A stretch of 64,000 bases of DNA from Frisingicoccus caecimuris (GCF_004340975.1 NZ_SLXA01000001.1:359012-423011), one strand, 5' to 3'. Numbered from the stretch's first letter, positions 34,464 to 44,192 are shown. Translations and numbers: made by a program. The notes: generated by a model not told the origin, from the letters alone.

Positions 34464-35456
34464 TTACACTTCGCACACAATTTTGTGTCTGAGGCTGCTT
34501 TCCGCTGTCTTGACCAGATACTCCATAGCTTCTGCCGGATACTCGCCCACGGCCGTTTCTCCTGTAAGCATCAGGGACGAAGCGCCTTCCAGCACCGCAT
34601 TATAAATATCAGACACCTCTGCCCGTGTTGGTACGGGAGAATGTTCCATTGAATCCAACATCTGAGTGACGACCATAAATGGTTTTCCGGCCCGCCGGCA
34701 CTGAGCTCCGATCCGTTTCTGTACTGCCGGCAATTCCCATAGCGGCATGGCATTGCCCAAATCACCCCTGGCGATCACAATTTCATCAGCCAGGGAAAAA
34801 AATGTATCTAAAGCTTCAACCCCCTGCATATTCTCTATCTTTGCAAAAATCTTTATATGTCCACTGTGATTTTCTTCCAGTTTCTGTCTTAGACAGAGCA
34901 GATCCCTGTCGCTTCGCACAAAAGGCAGCATCACTCCGGTAACTCCATACTGCCCGGCAACCTTCAGGTTCTCCAGGTCCTTTGCTGTCAATGTTGGCGT
35001 CTCGATGATCGTTCCTTCCGGAGTAATACTTTTTCTTGACTTTAAAATACCTCCGCGGAGTACTTTTGCCAGCATCTGACTGCTGTTACATTCCAGAATT
35101 TCTACTTCCATCTTACCATCATCCAGAAGAAAACGCATCCCTTTTTTTCCCTGAGCCAACAAAATCTCCGGCACCGGAATTCCCCTCTGCCCAAAAATCA
35201 CATGACTGTCCGTTTTCAACGTTCGATAACCGGATATATCCCCAATACGTAATTCCGGTCCCTCCAGATCAATTAAGATTTTTGTCGGCTTTCCAAGAGC
35301 TTTTGCTGCCGAAGAGGCCACATAAAGCCAGTTGGCATGCTCCCGCAGCATCCCGTGGGATAAATTCAGACGTACGCCGGTCATTCCCACTTCATACATT
35401 CGGGACAGCACCGGATGCAGACAGCAGGCCGGTCCCAAAGTTCCGTAAAAATCCAT
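34464..35456 (-). CDS. Pyruvate kinase-like protein, barrel domain only
   Basis: A 330-residue homologue of pyruvate kinase (phosphoenolpyruvate + ADP to pyruvate + ATP) that stops after the catalytic barrel; the family is normally 470-590 residues with a C-terminal allosteric domain. Active-site parts remain: TLGPA, VRLNLSHG, KIENMQGVEALD, IARGDLG, VTQMLDSM, PTRAEVSDIYNAV and MLTGETAVGEYP. The small B domain is present between residues 70 and 160. The stop comes after SSLRHKIVCEV with no trace of the missing domain downstream, so this is not a recent frameshift. It could be an unregulated pyruvate kinase or act on another enol phosphate. AGGAGGGG precedes the ATG. Confidence 0.85.
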   Translation of the reverse strand: MDFYGTLGPACCLHPVLSRMYEVGMTGVRLNLSHGMLREHANWLYVASSAAKALGKPTKILIDLEGPELRIGDISGYRTLKTDSHVIFGQRGIPVPEILLAQGKKGMRFLLDDGKMEVEILECNSSQMLAKVLRGGILKSRKSITPEGTIIETPTLTAKDLENLKVAGQYGVTGVMLPFVRSDRDLLCLRQKLEENHSGHIKIFAKIENMQGVEALDTFFSLADEIVIARGDLGNAMPLWELPAVQKRIGAQCRRAGKPFMVVTQMLDSMEHSPVPTRAEVSDIYNAVLEGASSLMLTGETAVGEYPAEAMEYLVKTAESSLRHKIVCEV

Positions 35457-35474
35457 AATCCCCTCCTGATCTGC

Positions 35475-36323
35475 CTACCCTTCCAGATAAGCTTTCAGCG
35501 CATCATAATCTTTCATCATCTGAATATACCCGTGACGGTAGAACTCCATCAGTCGTTCCCGGTTTCGTTCCGTTCTTGAAATCGTCCTGATCTCCGGCCG
35601 GATGACAAAAATCTTTCCCTCTGACTCAAGACGATCCACCAAATCCATCTGCCGGTTATAAAGGGCATACCGCATCTCCAGCGTCTGAGCCAGTTTCGGA
35701 TATTTTCGAAAATAACGATGCCATATCTTATCCACCCGGGGTGACGGCGATTTACGATACCCTTTATTTCGCGTCAACACCACAAAAACTTTATCATATC
35801 CGAAGGCCAACGTTCTTTCCAAAGGAACGGAGTCGGCCACACCACCGTCCACATAAAAATCATCACCCACACGAACCATCGGCGTTACCATTGGCATACT
35901 GCAGGAAGCCCGGCAAATCTGCATCAGTCGTTCCCGGTCGCTGTTTTCCGTAAGATATTCTGCCTTACCCGTCCGAACATTGGTCGCTACAATCTCACAT
36001 ATAGATTCAGAAGCAAAATAGGTATCAAAATCAAAAGGATAAATACCCTTCGGATACTTGTCAAAAATCAGATCCATATCAAAGATGCTTCTTTTTTTCA
36101 AAATAGCTTTTGGCGTCATATAATCATTTTCCTTCTCCGGCATGAGACAATGCCGCGTTCTGTCGAACTGTCTGGACACAAAATCCACCGCATTACAGCT
36201 TCCTGCCGATACTCCGATGATATACGAAAATTCCACATTTTTTTCAATAAGGAAGTCCAGCACCCCAGCAGTAAATATGCCGCGGGTAGAGCCGCCTTCA
36301 AGAACTAATCCTGCCTGATACAT
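35475..36323 (-). CDS. Patatin-like phospholipase family protein
   Basis: About 282 residues. The serine-aspartate dyad of the patatin fold is visible: GVSAGSCNAVD (GxSxG) and VDGGVADSVPL (DG), with the oxyanion motif LEGGSTRGIF at the start. Members hydrolyse acyl esters of lipids; no signal peptide is seen, so it is probably cytoplasmic. The ATG at 36323 (MYQAGLVLEGG) has AAAGGTGG seven bases upstream. The longer frame upstream runs through the efp terminator and is rejected. It lies 18 bases before the pyruvate kinase-like gene. Confidence 0.9.
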   Translation of the reverse strand: MYQAGLVLEGGSTRGIFTAGVLDFLIEKNVEFSYIIGVSAGSCNAVDFVSRQFDRTRHCLMPEKENDYMTPKAILKKRSIFDMDLIFDKYPKGIYPFDFDTYFASESICEIVATNVRTGKAEYLTENSDRERLMQICRASCSMPMVTPMVRVGDDFYVDGGVADSVPLERTLAFGYDKVFVVLTRNKGYRKSPSPRVDKIWHRYFRKYPKLAQTLEMRYALYNRQMDLVDRLESEGKIFVIRPEIRTISRTERNRERLMEFYRHGYIQMMKDYDALKAYLEG

Positions 36324-36352
36324 GTCTGTTCCACCTTTCTGTCCGTTGAAAG

Positions 36353-36381
36353 AAAAACCCCGCAGTGATTTGCGGGGTTTT
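36353..36381 (-). terminator. Rho-independent terminator after efp
   Basis: CCCCGCA and TGCGGGG pair around six bases, flanked by A-run and T-run on both sides (AAAACCCCGCA...TGCGGGGTTTT). It would end efp transcription on the minus strand, 25 bases after the stop codon. Confidence 0.9.
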
Positions 36382-36406
36382 ATAAGTCCTGTCCATTCTT
36401 TATCCA

Positions 36407-36964
36407 TTATACTCTGGATAAATATTCTCCTGTACGTGTATCAATCTTGATAACATCACCGATTTCAACAAATAATGGCACATAAACAAGAGCGCCTGTC
36501 TCAACAGTTGCAGGTTTTGTTGCTCCAGTTGATGTATCGCCTTTAAATCCAGGTTCTGTCTCCGTAATCTCAAGTTCTACAAATAATGGCGGTTCCATTG
36601 CAAACACTTCATTGTTATGAGAAAGAATCTTGACCATCTCGTTCTCTTTAACAAATTTCAATGTATCGCCAACCTGATCATTGCTCAGTGCGATCTGATC
36701 GTAAGTTTCTACGTCCATGAAATGATATAAATCACCATCACTGTAAAGATACTGCATATCTTTTCTTTCAATATGAGCCTGTGGGCACTTTTCTGTTGGA
36801 CGGAAAGTTTTTTCAACAACACCGCCGCTCTTGATATTTTTTAATTTTGTACGAACGAAAGCCGCACCCTTTCCAGGTTTTACATGCTGGAATTCGATAA
36901 TCTGATAAACATTGCCTTCATATTCAATAGTCAAGCCATTTCTAAAATCACCTGCTGATACCAT
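36407..36964 (-). CDS. efp: Translation elongation factor P
   Basis: A 185-residue protein of normal length that relieves ribosome stalling at polyproline stretches. It has the three-domain EF-P pattern: the N-terminal KOW-like domain with [17 protein letters not shown], whose loop tip (PGKGA) carries the lysine usually modified, then OB domains ending [18 protein letters not shown] lies before the ATG and a good promoter sits further upstream. Confidence 0.97.
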   Translation of the reverse strand: MVSAGDFRNGLTIEYEGNVYQIIEFQHVKPGKGAAFVRTKLKNIKSGGVVEKTFRPTEKCPQAHIERKDMQYLYSDGDLYHFMDVETYDQIALSNDQVGDTLKFVKENEMVKILSHNNEVFAMEPPLFVELEITETEPGFKGDTSTGATKPATVETGALVYVPLFVEIGDVIKIDTRTGEYLSRV

Positions 36965-37007
36965 GCTTGGAATCCTCCTTAAAAATATTGCATAAATAAC
37001 TTATTCT

Positions 37008-37036
37008 AGTATAAATAACTTCCCGCAATTTTTCAA
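37008..37036 (-). promoter_or_regulatory. Promoter of efp
   Basis: TTGAAA (37036-37031) and TATACT (37013-37008) are 17 bases apart on the minus strand, about 45 bases before the efp start. The -35 overlaps the stop codon region of the upstream yqeG gene. Confidence 0.65.
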
Positions 37037-37545
37037 CTGTTTTTTTCTCGCTGACGTTTCTTTTTATAAAAATATAAAACAATTTTTTCCAGTTTTCGCT
37101 TGAATACGATCTGAATCTCCTCTTTCGGATGAATTGGCTGAACAAGAATGCTGTAAATTCCCGCCATATGCGCTCCTAAAATATCTGTAAAAATCTGATC
37201 GCCGATAAAAAGGACTTTGTCCTTCGGCACATCCATCAGAGCTGCTGCTTTCAGGTAATTTACCGGGCTTGGTTTATGAGCATCGCACACCGTGTAAGCG
37301 TGGATATTTTCATTAAACATCTGAACCCTCGGCCCCTTATTATTCGAAATCAATGCAAAGGCAAAGCCAATTTCCTTTAAACGCGCAAACAAAGCTTCCG
37401 CCCGCGCATCTGCCGGCGCTCCGTGGGGTACCAGCGTATTATCAATATCAAAGATGATTCCCCGATACCCTTTCCTATATAACTTTTCAAAAGGTATATC
37501 ATATGTGGACGCCACCCATGCGTCCGGATAAAGTTTCTCAAACAT
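37033..37545 (-). CDS. YqeG-family HAD phosphatase
   Basis: About 170 residues. The HAD nucleophile motif is [13 protein letters not shown], followed by ALISNNKG (motif II) and [14 protein letters not shown] (motif IV). YqeG/GEP4-type proteins are HAD phosphatases, some acting on phosphatidylglycerophosphate. The ATG at 37545 (MFEKLYPD) overlaps the end of cbiP by eight bases; an earlier in-frame start would lie deep in cbiP. Confidence 0.88.
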   Translation of the reverse strand: MFEKLYPDAWVASTYDIPFEKLYRKGYRGIIFDIDNTLVPHGAPADARAEALFARLKEIGFAFALISNNKGPRVQMFNENIHAYTVCDAHKPSPVNYLKAAALMDVPKDKVLFIGDQIFTDILGAHMAGIYSILVQPIHPKEEIQIVFKRKLEKIVLYFYKKKRQREKNS

Positions 37546-39043
37546 CCGGTCTTCCTCCCATAATCTGATATATTTTTTCCATATCCAGCGATTTCCGTAC
37601 CAAATCTGCCAGCTTGTCATATTCCGCTTCTTTATAGGCTTTTACATCCTGGCGTCTGCCAAAGTCTCCATTTAGATGATACTTTTCCATCAGCGGTTCA
37701 ATGAGACGGCTCAGGAAATCTCCTTCATCAAAAACACCATGTAAATAAGTTCCCATCACAGTGCCATCCCGGCTCGTTATTCCATCCATACGCCCGTCGT
37801 CAAGCCTGATCCAGGGCAGAAATCCGCCGTTGTTCCCATCTTTCATCCGGGTATCACCCATATGGATTTCATAACCTTCCACCGGACATCCTTTCAGGAC
37901 GCCGTTGATCACTGCCCCACGTATCCGGGTCCGGGTCTTTTCTTCACGGAAAATCGTCTGTCCGGGAAGCAGGCCCATTCCGGCCATTTCACCTCCATCT
38001 TCCACCCCTTCCGGGTCCGAAAGCACACTGCCCAGCATCTGATAACCACCGCAGACGCCCATCACAGACACCCCGTCCCTTGAAAGACGTATGATCCGTT
38101 CTTCCAGGCCATTATTTCGCAGCCACCGCAGATCCGCCATCGTATTTTTAGTTCCCGGCAGTAAGATCAAATGGGGGCTTCCCAGCTTTGACGCCCTGTC
38201 CACATAGCGCAGAGATACGCCAGACAACCGTTCAAAAGCAGTAAAATCCGTAAAGTTTGATATATGGGGCAGCCGGATGACCGCCACATCCAGACCTCCG
38301 GTCATTTCTTCCGACAGCAGATGTTCCGACAGGCTGTCTTCATCGTCGATATGGATTTTTTCCATTGGCACCACGCCCACTACAGGGATATGCACCAGGT
38401 CTTCTATCATCCGGATCCCCGACTTTAGAATCTCCGGATCTCCCCGAAATTTATTGATAATAAGCCCCTGAATCCTCGCCTGTTCTTCCTCTTCCAACAA
38501 TTTAACGGTTCCGTACAGAGATGCAAACACGCCGCCCCGATCAATATCCCCGACAAGGAGCACCGGCGCATCCGCCATTTTTGCAAGCCCCATATTGACG
38601 ATATCATTTTCCTTTAAATTAATCTCGGCCGGACTCCCGGCGCCTTCGATGACAATAATATCATAATCCTCAGCAAGCCGTCTAAAGGCCGCCATAATAT
38701 CCGGAATCAGCTCGGTCTTGTGTTTAAAATAGTCCATAGCTTTCATCTGTCCCCGGACCCGTCCATTGACGATCACCTGTGAACCGGTGTGGCTTGTCGG
38801 TTTTAAAAGAATGGGATTCATATCTGCCGTTGGCTCCACTCCGGCCGCCTCTGCCTGTACCACCTGTGCCCTTCCTATCTCCAGTCCGTCTTTTGTAATA
38901 TAAGAATTCAGCGCCATATTCTGAGATTTAAAAGGCGCTACCCGATAGCCATCCCGGGCAAATGCCCGGCACAGTCCGGCAGTGATAAAGCTTTTCCCCG
39001 AATTCGACATGGTTCCCTGAACCATAATAACCTTTGCCTTCAT
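37538..39043 (-). CDS. cbiP: Adenosylcobyric acid synthase CbiP/CobQ
   Basis: About 501 residues: an N-terminal P-loop amidoligase domain ([36 protein letters not shown]) and a C-terminal type 1 glutamine amidotransferase domain ([10 protein letters not shown] with the nucleophile cysteine, and [11 protein letters not shown]). It amidates four carboxyl groups of adenosylcobyrinic acid diamide. The ATG at 39043 forms an ATGA overlap with the exoA stop. Together with cobD it forms the cobalamin part of this operon. Confidence 0.95.
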   Translation of the reverse strand: MKAKVIMVQGTMSNSGKSFITAGLCRAFARDGYRVAPFKSQNMALNSYITKDGLEIGRAQVVQAEAAGVEPTADMNPILLKPTSHTGSQVIVNGRVRGQMKAMDYFKHKTELIPDIMAAFRRLAEDYDIIVIEGAGSPAEINLKENDIVNMGLAKMADAPVLLVGDIDRGGVFASLYGTVKLLEEEEQARIQGLIINKFRGDPEILKSGIRMIEDLVHIPVVGVVPMEKIHIDDEDSLSEHLLSEEMTGGLDVAVIRLPHISNFTDFTAFERLSGVSLRYVDRASKLGSPHLILLPGTKNTMADLRWLRNNGLEERIIRLSRDGVSVMGVCGGYQMLGSVLSDPEGVEDGGEMAGMGLLPGQTIFREEKTRTRIRGAVINGVLKGCPVEGYEIHMGDTRMKDGNNGGFLPWIRLDDGRMDGITSRDGTVMGTYLHGVFDEGDFLSRLIEPLMEKYHLNGDFGRRQDVKAYKEAEYDKLADLVRKSLDMEKIYQIMGGRPDV

Positions 39044-39795
39044 ATATCCAATTCCAGTTCTACCGGACAATGGTCTGAACCAAAAATTTCCTGATGGATA
39101 GATGCACTCTGAAGTTTATCTTTTAATATTTCCGAAGTCAAAAAATAGTCAATGCGCCATCCCGCATTATTCTTTCGTGCATTAAACCGATAGGACCACC
39201 AGGAGTATTCCCCCGTCTTATCCGGATAAAAGTACCGGAAGGTATCAATAAACCCGGCATTTAACAGTTCGGTCATCTTTGCCCGCTCTTCATCGGAAAA
39301 GCCGGCATTTTTACGGTTTGTTTTCGGATTTTTCAAATCAATCTCTTCATGGGCCACATTCATATCTCCGCATACAACCACCGGTTTTGTTTTTTCCAGT
39401 GCTTTTAAGTAATTACGAAACGCATCCTCCCATTCCATCCTGTAGGGCAGCCTTGCAAGACCATCCTTTGAATTCGGCGTGTAAACATTGACCAGATAAA
39501 ATTTATCATACTCTGCCGTAATCACCCTGCCCTCCGTATCGTGCTCTTCGATGCCAAGACCGCAGGTTACTGAAACGGGTTTTACCCGTGTAAAGACAGC
39601 AGTCCCGGAGTAACCTTTCCGCTGTGCATAATTCCAATACTGCTCGTATCCCGGCAACTCCAATGTGATCTGTCCGGCCTGAAGCTTTGTCTCCTGAAGA
39701 CAAAATACATCCGCATCCAATGTATGAAATATATCCACAAAGCCTTTGCCGACGACAGCACGCAGGCCATTCACATTCCATGAAATCAACTTCAT
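39040..39795 (-). CDS. exoA: Exodeoxyribonuclease III (AP endonuclease)
   Basis: About 251 residues of the ExoIII/APE1 family, which nick DNA at abasic sites during base excision repair. Motifs: [58 protein letters not shown] and GSDHCPVEL (catalytic His). The ATG at 39795 forms an ATGA overlap with the cobD stop; a GTG three codons earlier is possible. It is embedded between two cobalamin genes. Confidence 0.95.
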   Translation of the reverse strand: MKLISWNVNGLRAVVGKGFVDIFHTLDADVFCLQETKLQAGQITLELPGYEQYWNYAQRKGYSGTAVFTRVKPVSVTCGLGIEEHDTEGRVITAEYDKFYLVNVYTPNSKDGLARLPYRMEWEDAFRNYLKALEKTKPVVVCGDMNVAHEEIDLKNPKTNRKNAGFSDEERAKMTELLNAGFIDTFRYFYPDKTGEYSWWSYRFNARKNNAGWRIDYFLTSEILKDKLQSASIHQEIFGSDHCPVELELDI

Positions 39796-40883
39796 TTCAG
39801 CCACTCTCCAATCTTTTCTATCAGCGTTTTATTCGCTTCATGGGTGTTAATCCCGATTCGATAAAAATTCTCATTTAAGTTTTCATAATCATCACAGCAA
39901 CGAAGCATGATCCCCTGCCGGAGCAACCAGTCTCCCAGAGGTTCTCTGTCGCCGCAGGACACTTTAAACAGCAGGTAATTGGCCTGACCGGGCACGACCT
40001 TCAAACCCAACCGCACCAGTTCTTCATACAGCCATTCCCGCTCCGATTCCACGTAAGCGAGCACTTTGCTTTCATAATCCGCCGACTTCAATGCCTCAAG
40101 TCCGGCCGCCTCCGCCACACAATTCACATTCCAGTCACAGCCGAATTTATCAATCCTTTCGCCGAGCCCTTCCTCGCCGCACAATAAATACCCCAGACGC
40201 AATCCGGCAATACCAAACATTTTAGTAAAAGATTTTAGTACAAGCAGTTTTGAATGGGCCATCAGTTCCCCGATCATGGAATACCGCTCTCCCTGTCGGA
40301 CAAATTCCAGAAAGCATTCATCCACCACCATCCACGTCTCCGTCGCTTCACACCGCTTTAACACCGATATGAGGAAATCCTTTGACATCAGAAGTCCGGT
40401 GGGATTATTCGGATTGCACAGAAATACGACATCGGTCTCCGGGCGAATCTGTCCACATATATCCGCCTTTACCTGAAAATCTCCATGATTTATCTGATAA
40501 TACTCTATCTGCCCATTAACACACCGAAGAGCCGCTTCATATTCGGCAAAGGTCGGCGCCAACACAAGAGCCCGCTTCGGCCGGAGGGCAAAGACCGTCC
40601 GGAAAATCAAATCCGACGCTCCGTTTCCCACACAAATATTTTCTGCCGGCAGGCCATACTTTCTATTCAGCGCTTCTTTTAAATTTCTCTTGCTGTCATC
40701 CGGATACCACCCGGCCCTGGACAGACTCTCTTCCATCGCCCGCCGGATATTCTCAGGAATTCCAAGGGGTGTCACATTGACCGAAAAATCAATCATATCT
40801 TCTTTCCTTTTATCTGCAGCTATCGCACCATCCCGACGTTTCCCGCCGTGATGTATATTACGCCATGCTTTCATGAATCGCAT
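39792..40883 (-). CDS. cobD: Threonine-phosphate decarboxylase CobD (PLP, aminotransferase fold)
   Basis: A 363-residue fold-type I PLP protein related to histidinol-phosphate aminotransferase. It shows [40 protein letters not shown] and the PLP-lysine segment [16 protein letters not shown], and a CobD-like early HHGGK. CobD makes (R)-1-amino-2-propanol phosphate for the cobalamin nucleotide loop. Context beside cbiP supports CobD over HisC. The ATG at 40883 (AAAAGG six bases upstream) overlaps aroD by 26 bases. Confidence 0.85.
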   Translation of the reverse strand: MRFMKAWRNIHHGGKRRDGAIAADKRKEDMIDFSVNVTPLGIPENIRRAMEESLSRAGWYPDDSKRNLKEALNRKYGLPAENICVGNGASDLIFRTVFALRPKRALVLAPTFAEYEAALRCVNGQIEYYQINHGDFQVKADICGQIRPETDVVFLCNPNNPTGLLMSKDFLISVLKRCEATETWMVVDECFLEFVRQGERYSMIGELMAHSKLLVLKSFTKMFGIAGLRLGYLLCGEEGLGERIDKFGCDWNVNCVAEAAGLEALKSADYESKVLAYVESEREWLYEELVRLGLKVVPGQANYLLFKVSCGDREPLGDWLLRQGIMLRCCDDYENLNENFYRIGINTHEANKTLIEKIGEWLK

Positions 40884-41622
40884 CCAATACCTTTTCTAAC
40901 TGTTCAGCCGGCATCTGCCCCGGAGCTGATGCCTTTACTCCGGCCCCAAAAGTGATCGCCGAACCAAAAGTTTCTCCGGCCAGACGGCTGATCAGCCCCA
41001 TCGGTCCCATGGACATGGTCACCACCGGTTTTTCTGTGTAAAGCCGTCCCATTTCCTCTGTAGCCGTCAACAATTCCAGTACATCGGTTTTACTCTTTGG
41101 CATCACCGCAATTTTTAGTATATCCGCACCCATTTCATCCATAAGAATCAGTCGACGGGTCATCTCATCCTTCTCCGGCGTTTTGACAAAATCATGATTC
41201 GATGCAATGACGACCATTCCCTGTCTATGGGCCATATCGATAATCTCTCTCGTTATCTTACCATCCATAAATAATTCCACATCCAGCGCATCGACCTGTC
41301 CGGACGCACAGACCGTGCGGCTGACTTCCAGATACTGGTCCGGGCGAATCGGCTTTTCGCCGCCCTCCTGGATTGAACGGAAAGTAAATAACAAAGGTTT
41401 ATCACCGAGCTTATGGCGTAATGACTGCAGCATCTCTTCCAGACTTGCTCTGTCAAACACATCATCATACCAGTCAGCCCGCCATTCGATCAAATCCGCC
41501 GAAAGCTTTCGGGCAATTTCCGCCTCCCTGAAAATGTCTTCTCTGTTTTTTCCGCAGACAGGCACACAAATCTTCGGTCTTCCTTCTCCAATCGCCAATT
41601 TTCTTATATAAACTGTATCCAT
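40858..41622 (-). CDS. aroD: Type I 3-dehydroquinate dehydratase
   Basis: About 254 residues. This class I enzyme dehydrates 3-dehydroquinate through a Schiff base: ADLIEWRADWYDDV, TFRSIQEGGEKP, VIASNHDFVKTPE (catalytic His) and ILKIAVMPKSK (Schiff-base Lys), with TMSMGPMGLISRLAGETFGS. The ATG at 41622 has GGAGG five bases upstream. It is divergent from aroE, the next shikimate-pathway enzyme, with about 100 bases between them. Confidence 0.94.
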   Translation of the reverse strand: MDTVYIRKLAIGEGRPKICVPVCGKNREDIFREAEIARKLSADLIEWRADWYDDVFDRASLEEMLQSLRHKLGDKPLLFTFRSIQEGGEKPIRPDQYLEVSRTVCASGQVDALDVELFMDGKITREIIDMAHRQGMVVIASNHDFVKTPEKDEMTRRLILMDEMGADILKIAVMPKSKTDVLELLTATEEMGRLYTEKPVVTMSMGPMGLISRLAGETFGSAITFGAGVKASAPGQMPAEQLEKVLDAIHESMA

Positions 41623-41719
41623 ACAAACCTCCGTCCAAATTGACATTCCGTCTTTTTTATTTTAATATTTATTTGATATAATGGCAAGCTTTAGATTAAT
41701 CAGATAAAGGAGAACACTT

Positions 41720-42589
41720 ATGAAATCAAGAATTACCGGACATACTGTCCTGACCGGTCTTTTAGGAAGCCCGGTCGCTCACAGCATTTCACCAATGATG
41801 CACAATGAATCTTTTCACCAGCTTGGCCTGGATTACGCCTATCTGGCTTTTGATGTAGGAACAGAAAACCTGAAAACCGCCGTCGAAGGTCTGAAAGTCC
41901 TCGGCGTCCGTGGATTTAATCTGACCATGCCGGATAAAAATCTGATGGCGGAATATTGCGATAAATTATCTCCGGCGGCTGAAATCATCGGCGCTGTCAA
42001 TACGGTCGTTAACGATAACGGCATTCTCACCGGGCATACCACCGACGGCATCGGCTATATGCAGGCGGCAAAGGACGCCGGATTTGACCTGACAGGAAAG
42101 ACAATGACGCTCCTTGGCGGCGGAGGCGCGGCCACGGCCATCTGCGTTCAGGCTGCCCTGGACGGCTTAAAGGAGATTCATGTCTTTAATATCAAAGACC
42201 AGTTTTTCCCTCGTCTCCAGGCCCTCGTTGATAAAATTAACGACCGAACCAACTGTAAAGTCACCCTCAATGACCTGGCAGATACTTCCGCCCTTAAAAC
42301 CGCTGTCGGAAACAGCCACATTTTAACCAATGGCACTTCCGTCGGCATGAGCCCGAACACAGACGGCTGCCTGATCACCGATATGTCCATGTTCCGCCCG
42401 GATTTAATCGTTTCCGACGTCATCTATAATCCGGAAGAGACCAAATTGCTCCGTCTTGCCCGCGAGCACGGATGCCGGACCTTCAACGGCCTTTACATGC
42501 TGCTTTATCAGGGAGCAGCTGCTTTTACCCTCTGGACTGGTAAAGAAATGCCGGTGGATATTATTAAAGAAAAATATTTCAACCGTTAA
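41720..42589 (+). CDS. aroE: Shikimate dehydrogenase
   Basis: A 289-residue NADP-dependent enzyme reducing 3-dehydroshikimate. It has GSPVAHSISPMMHNESF, FNLTMPDKNLM (catalytic-lysine region), GAVNTVVNDNG, GHTTDGIGYMQA and the nucleotide loop LLGGGGAATAIC. AAAGGAG lies before the ATG. It is one of few plus-strand genes; a TATAAT at about 41680 may be its -10. FNLTMP replaces the more usual NVTxPxK, so a YdiB-like variant is possible. Confidence 0.93.
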   Translation: MKSRITGHTVLTGLLGSPVAHSISPMMHNESFHQLGLDYAYLAFDVGTENLKTAVEGLKVLGVRGFNLTMPDKNLMAEYCDKLSPAAEIIGAVNTVVNDNGILTGHTTDGIGYMQAAKDAGFDLTGKTMTLLGGGGAATAICVQAALDGLKEIHVFNIKDQFFPRLQALVDKINDRTNCKVTLNDLADTSALKTAVGNSHILTNGTSVGMSPNTDGCLITDMSMFRPDLIVSDVIYNPEETKLLRLAREHGCRTFNGLYMLLYQGAAAFTLWTGKEMPVDIIKEKYFNR

Positions 42590-42595
42590 GTTACG

Positions 42596-42633
42596 AAAAA
42601 AATCGAGGCTTCCAAAAAAAGTCTCGATTTTTT
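42596..42633 (+). terminator. Terminator after aroE
   Basis: AAAAAATCGAG and CTCGATTTTTT form an 11-pair stem around a loop of about 15 bases, ending in a T-run. It faces the end of idi on the other strand and probably serves both. Confidence 0.88.
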
Positions 42634-42639
42634 GCCTGT

Positions 42640-43221
42640 CTATACTCTCATGCTGCAACCGTTTTTCGCCAGTGCATAGGCCCCGGCAAACCATGTGGAG
42701 AAGTCATCCGGCGCCTGACTCAGCCATTGATCCAGTTCCTCCAGAGAAATCCACCGAATTTCCGCGACTTCATCCTCATTCATCTCAATTTTGTTTTTTA
42801 TCACTTCATCCGGATAGTATATAAATACACGATCCATTTCGTGCTCTGACAGTTCGCCATACCCGGAATAATATTTAAATCGGCCGGCATACCGGATATG
42901 ATGCACATCCGCCACCATGTCTTCTACGATCAAATCGTCCGCAAAATCCGGCCGGATTCCCAGCTCTTCGCCCATACATCTTTTGAAGGATTCCGCCCAG
43001 GTTTCATTTTTATAAGGATGGGAACAACACGCGTTGCTCCAAAGTCCCCCGGAATGATACTTATTCAGCGCACGTCTCTGTATCAGCATCTTTCCGTCGG
43101 TTGTGTCAAAAATAAAAACAGAAAAGGCGCGGTGCAACTGCCCCAGTCGATGAGTTTCTATTTTTTCTCCATATCCAATGACTTCATCCTTCTCATTGAC
43201 CCAAATTAATTGTTTTTCCAT
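42640..43221 (-). CDS. idi: Isopentenyl-diphosphate isomerase, type I (Nudix)
   Basis: A 193-residue enzyme interconverting isopentenyl and dimethylallyl diphosphate. It carries the metal-binding HSGGLWSNACCSHPY with catalytic Cys and the Nudix-type MGEELGI, with a conserved Trp-rich start region (LIWVNEKDEVIG). With dxs in the window, the MEP pathway would already make both isomers, so idi balances rather than supplies them. It follows the nucleotidyltransferase gene by 24 bases at the end of the tetrapyrrole operon. Confidence 0.92.
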   Translation of the reverse strand: MEKQLIWVNEKDEVIGYGEKIETHRLGQLHRAFSVFIFDTTDGKMLIQRRALNKYHSGGLWSNACCSHPYKNETWAESFKRCMGEELGIRPDFADDLIVEDMVADVHHIRYAGRFKYYSGYGELSEHEMDRVFIYYPDEVIKNKIEMNEDEVAEIRWISLEELDQWLSQAPDDFSTWFAGAYALAKNGCSMRV

Positions 43222-43245
43222 GACTCCTCCATCTTTGTTCCGACC

Positions 43246-43668
43246 TCATAAACCGTTTATCCATTCAAGAGTTTCTCTGCGACAAGCTACAACGGCTTCT
43301 TTGCACTCTTCAATATCCTCTGAATCCAGCATAACACTATCTTCTCCTGGATAGCGTGCTGAAAAATAAAAGCCGTCAATCAACTTTACTTTTTTTCCCT
43401 CTTTCCTTATATTCTGATAGTAAAGCATCCGGCTCTTCTCCCATTGATTTCCAATGACAATCTTCATATCTACTTCCGGATCTTCCAGATTATCCGTCGA
43501 CACATTTGCCTGAAGCATCCGCATCTCTTTCCGAAGCAGCTTTCTATCAAAGTTTTCATTCAAAACAAGAAGTAAGTCTACATTGCTGCCATATTTCTCT
43601 TCTCCACGACTGCAGCTTCCATAAAGAAAAGTTGCCTGATGTCTTTCTGATTTGATAACCTTCTCCAT
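43246..43668 (-). CDS. MNT-type nucleotidyltransferase with short HEPN-like tail
   Basis: 140 residues. The polymerase-beta fold motif is YGSCSRGEEKYGSNVDLLLVL (GS...xxD), where the first metal aspartate of the usual DxD is replaced by N (NVD), plus VDMKIVIG for the third. The end, YFSARYPGEDSVMLDSEDIE followed by a helix with LEWI, resembles the C-terminal helix of HEPN proteins. It may be a compact MNT-HEPN relative or an MNT antitoxin without its toxin. Neighbours are aroK (eight bases upstream) and idi; no obvious toxin partner is adjacent. Confidence 0.65.
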   Translation of the reverse strand: MEKVIKSERHQATFLYGSCSRGEEKYGSNVDLLLVLNENFDRKLLRKEMRMLQANVSTDNLEDPEVDMKIVIGNQWEKSRMLYYQNIRKEGKKVKLIDGFYFSARYPGEDSVMLDSEDIEECKEAVVACRRETLEWINGL

Positions 43669-43676
43669 AATATCTC

Positions 43677-44192
43677 CTACATCTCGTTGATTCTGCGGAT
43701 GATCTCATCACAGATATCATCCACCCTTCGATGGTCCGTAGCCACGGCAATATCCGCTGCCGCAGCATATTTCGGCCGGCGCTTTTCAAGCAATTCGCCG
43801 ATAAAGGCCGTATTTTTATTGCCTCTTAACAATGGTCGGCTGTCGTCATTCTTCACCCGCTTTAGAATCGTTTCCGGTTCGGCTGTAAGCCATACCACGG
43901 TTCCTGCCGCTTTCATAATAGCCGCATTGGTATCCCGAAGAGCCATGCCGCCGCCGCAGGAAACGATCAGATCATGTGCGGATTCCAGTTCCTTTAAAAG
44001 CGCTGTCTCCATATTCCGAAATGCTTCTTCCCCTTTTTGAGCAAAAATATCTGAAATGCTCATACCTTCACGTTCCACAATCAAGGCGTCCGTGTCCACT
44101 TCCCTCATATTCAGCCGTTTTTTCAGCCGGGAGGAAATCGTTGACTTTCCCGTACCCATAAAACCAATGAGTAATATATTTTTTCTATCCAT
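43677..44192 (-). CDS. aroK: Shikimate kinase
   Basis: A 171-residue P-loop kinase phosphorylating shikimate at O3: LIGFMGTGKSTISSRL, the substrate-binding VDTDALIVEREGMSISDIF, FRNMETALLKEL and SCGGGMALR, with a lid RPLLRG. Normal length. It is embedded in the tetrapyrrole/cobalamin operon, 27 bases after cbiB. Confidence 0.94.
   Translation of the reverse strand: MDRKNILLIGFMGTGKSTISSRLKKRLNMREVDTDALIVEREGMSISDIFAQKGEEAFRNMETALLKELESAHDLIVSCGGGMALRDTNAAIMKAAGTVVWLTAEPETILKRVKNDDSRPLLRGNKNTAFIGELLEKRRPKYAAAADIAVATDHRRVDDICDEIIRRINEM

Noticed and set aside
36324-36407. An N-terminal extension of the patatin-like protein
   Set aside because: It would be encoded by the efp terminator hairpin, while the ATG at 36323 has a good Shine-Dalgarno and begins at the conserved motif.
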